DNA of 64,000 nt from NCBI GenBank assembly GCA_021737275.1, contig JAIPEE010000003.1, positions 124,001 to 188,000 of the forward strand, read 5' to 3'. The notes beneath the pieces were generated by a model. It was not told the DNA's origin and did no database searches. It worked only from the letters and a program-made list of their open reading frames with translations. Shown piece by piece: positions 62,196 to 64,000 of the stretch. The position numbers and the translations under genes are program-made. Position 1 is the first letter of the stretch; every line of letters starts with the position of its first letter. The stretch is from Desulfobacterales bacterium (GTDB taxonomy: Bacteria > Desulfobacterota > Desulfobacteria > Desulfobacterales > JAIPEE01).

Positions 62196-62420
62196 AAAGA
62201 AGATATTAATAAATATATCAGTTGCTTAATAAAGACTCATGAAGATTGGCAGGTAAAGCAGGCTGAAGAGGCTATTCTAATATATTTATTCTTTATGCTT
62301 TTAATGCCTATTATACCTCTGGTGCAAGCTATAAGCATTTGAAAAGGAAGGTTACGCTGAATGAAATTGACGCTTTGCAGATGGTTAGTTCCGGACAGAT
62401 AGCGTGGTTTTTTTGTCATT
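62196..62420 (+). pseudogene. Possible remnant of a tyrosine-recombinase N-terminal domain
   Basis: From about 62202 the frame reads INKYISCLIKTHEDWQVKQA and EEAI, which suits the SAM-like domain of integrases. After a one-base shift it continues with ILYAFNAYYTSGASYKHLKR and KVTLNEIDALQMVSSGQIAW. The match to recombinases is by feel and weak; the second part is unrecognised. Confidence 0.3.
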
Positions 62421-62423
62421 TCA

Positions 62424-62463
62424 CAAAAAAACAGGGGAGCAGAAAAAAGTCCTGCTCTCCTGT
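62424..62463 (-). terminator. Rho-independent terminator after the second PEP-CTERM gene
   Basis: On the minus strand a 12-bp stem (62463-62452 with 62442-62431, one mismatch) is followed by seven T (62430-62424). It ends the gene whose stop is at 62480. Confidence 0.8.
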
Positions 62464-62479
62464 CTCCTGTGTCAATTTT

Positions 62480-63559
62480 TTAATCTTCTTTTTTTTTCTT
62501 CAAAGCCTTCCGCCTGGTGGCAAGCCCCGCCCCCAAAATACCAAAACCCAAAAGTAAAAGACTTGTCGGTTCGGGTATAATTTGGATGGATGTTCCGGAC
62601 CGGATGAACAACTGCTCAAATCCATTGGAAAGTCCAAGCAGGATTTGATCATTCGGTTCCCCCAGATAAAATGTAGTCTGCATTGCCACGGCATCGTCCG
62701 TACCATCCCAGATAGCCAGATATGCATTCAATTCCGGTGAGGTTATGGCAAAGGCCGCTTGATTGGCACCCAGATTATGGTTAATGTTTTCATCTACCTC
62801 ACCATCGCCGTCATAATCAACCTCAAGACCACCAGGAGAGATAACATAAAACTCATCGGGTGGCACCGAAAGGTCAGGCGGCAAATGGGTATCCGAGTCT
62901 TCCGGCGCTGGAAGTCCATGGATTTGAGTCGGTGATGCATAGAAGTAATATGCATCCAATACGGAATCAGTCGCATCTACGATCTCGACTTTACCCCATG
63001 ACTGAAGAATCTGACTTTCACCGGACTCAGCATTAACTTCGTTATTATTAAAGAAAAATATTAATTGATTGCCGTTCAGATAGTTGGTCATTGCCGTTAA
63101 AGATGTATCCCAGCTTGTACCCACATCACCTGAAAATTCACCTGGGCCACCGGGGTCATCAGTAGAAGGAGTACTGAAAAACGGCGTTTTTTTACTGTTG
63201 GGTGATGGATACGCATTATCCATACCGTCCGGGTTTGTCATAACCCCGGTACCTGAAGAACCCGTGTACAAAACGATATCATCCTTAATGGCTCCGGGTG
63301 TGGATGTCACATAATATGGATTACCGGGACCTGTCCCGCCACCGTTGGCCAAATCAAAATCTATCGCCAGAAATGGGAGCGAATAAGTATAGAAATCTCC
63401 ATATTCATGATAGATAGGATAGGGGCTACCATATGGATCATAAAAGCTGAGGTCGCCATTCGTTTCCGGCAAAATGGTAAGCGCCAGTACCGAATTCGGA
63501 ACACCAAAGAGAAAACATGCTGTTGAAAGCAATAAAAATATTTTTAATATTTTAAACAT
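62480..63559 (-). CDS. PEP-CTERM sorting-domain protein (second)
   Basis: A 359-residue exported protein. The signal peptide is about 1-26 (LLLSTACFLFGVPNSVLA). The middle is rich in Asp, Pro and Gly without a recognised catalytic fold. It ends in the PEP-CTERM motif IPEPTSLLLLGFGILGAGLA and the basic tail RRKALKKKKED. It is monocistronic with a terminator (62424-62463). The upstream region shares an element with the other PEP-CTERM gene. ATTAGGAGATAGCC contains a good ribosome-binding site before the ATG. Confidence 0.88.
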   Translation of the reverse strand: MFKILKIFLLLSTACFLFGVPNSVLALTILPETNGDLSFYDPYGSPYPIYHEYGDFYTYSLPFLAIDFDLANGGGTGPGNPYYVTSTPGAIKDDIVLYTGSSGTGVMTNPDGMDNAYPSPNSKKTPFFSTPSTDDPGGPGEFSGDVGTSWDTSLTAMTNYLNGNQLIFFFNNNEVNAESGESQILQSWGKVEIVDATDSVLDAYYFYASPTQIHGLPAPEDSDTHLPPDLSVPPDEFYVISPGGLEVDYDGDGEVDENINHNLGANQAAFAITSPELNAYLAIWDGTDDAVAMQTTFYLGEPNDQILLGLSNGFEQLFIRSGTSIQIIPEPTSLLLLGFGILGAGLATRRKALKKKKED

Positions 63560-63656
63560 GGCTATCTCCTAATATTAAAACAATTATAAAGATTTTATTA
63601 TTTGTTCAAAATTAACATGCTCTGAAAACAAATACAACAAGATAACACAAGCTAAT

Positions 63657-63692
63657 AGTATGAAAAAAGCATTATTTTTGAATTATTGTTCT
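63657..63692 (-). promoter_or_regulatory. Upstream element shared by the two PEP-CTERM genes (copy 2)
   Basis: Matches 33223-33258 at 29 of 36 positions without gaps. It lies 98 bases upstream of the minus-strand start at 63559. The remainder of 63560-64000 is AT-rich and holds no gene that I can support. Confidence 0.55.
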
Positions 63693-64000
63693 AATGAAAA
63701 AGTATTAAACAATTATTGGCTTTTCGTTGGTACCGGAAAATAAAAACCCTGCTGCAAGCCGTAGGAGATTAAATCCGGAAAGTATTCAAATCATGTCACA
63801 CTTAGCAATAAATATTATTAGGGTTTTATAATGCCCCTATAAGAAAAAAACTCTACCCGCTCATTTTTTTAAACTATGAGTTACTGATATAATAGCTTGA
63901 GATAAATTTCGAAACACATTGTTATTTTTTTATACATTTGGACTATCTCGTTAATACTCCGAACTGGTGCTCCTTTGAATTCATTTTTTCTGTAGCCTTG

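Overview
This window looks like a chromosomal segment of a strictly anaerobic, probably sulfate-reducing member of the Desulfobacterota (Desulfobacterales-like). This is inferred from gene content. The pointers are a PfaA/PfaD secondary-lipid synthase, an Ehr-type energy-converting hydrogenase-related complex, a DASS anion transporter, a non-pyrrolysine MttB methyltransferase, PEP-CTERM proteins and a selenium cluster with selenocysteine-containing SelD. GC content is moderate. I saw no rRNA, tRNA or CRISPR array.

Layout from left to right. 1-1880: a partial Xaa-Pro aminopeptidase and XerD. 2091-12090: pfaD, a 2121-residue PfaA-like synthase (KS-AT-ACP-ACP-KR-DH) and a class I adenylate cyclase. 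12141-14823: a SF2 helicase, a YkgJ-like Cys-cluster protein and a small DNA-binding protein. 15022-15171: a 150-bp MITE-like element. 15191-21188: a histidine kinase, three single-domain response regulators, a ChpT/Spo0B-like phosphotransferase candidate, a CBS protein and a DASS transporter, in a pattern that suggests a phosphorelay. 21259-24558: an uncharacterised trio (beta-helix protein, small membrane protein, B12-radical SAM). 24824-32155: a six-gene Ehr complex in which all four Ni-ligand cysteines of the large subunit are replaced.

32307-41350 (minus strand): a PEP-CTERM protein, a QueG-like iron-sulfur protein, a hybrid histidine kinase overlapping a CheB-CheR-PAS fusion, and MttB. 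41653-48501 (minus strand): a selenium locus with two SelD genes that each read through an in-frame TGA as selenocysteine, a C_GCAxxG_C_C protein, YedF, a kinase-fold protein, a DUF3343-like protein, a TusA-like protein and a YedE transporter. Between the two selD genes lie the decayed remains of a third selD and of a rhodanese-like gene. 49011-54376: PilZ, two YbjQ proteins, M48 protease, ferritin-like protein, fused SpmA/SpmB, LEA-type lipoprotein and a small outer-membrane protein. 54604-55986: a class III aminotransferase.

56579-62420 is accessory and decayed apart from a minor-pilin operon (FimT, PilV, PilW, PilX). It holds a possible integron-cassette relic with attC-like sites around a broken small gene, a truncated RAYT transposase, two different IS4-type transposase relics and a possible recombinase scrap. 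A second PEP-CTERM gene closes the window. The two PEP-CTERM genes, 30 kb apart, share a conserved motif upstream of their starts.

The most interesting points are the selenium locus with two selenocysteine SelD proteins and the selD relic, the nickel-less Ehr complex, the inferred phosphorelay attached to a DASS transporter, the shared PEP-CTERM upstream element, and the MITE/IS4 and cassette relics.
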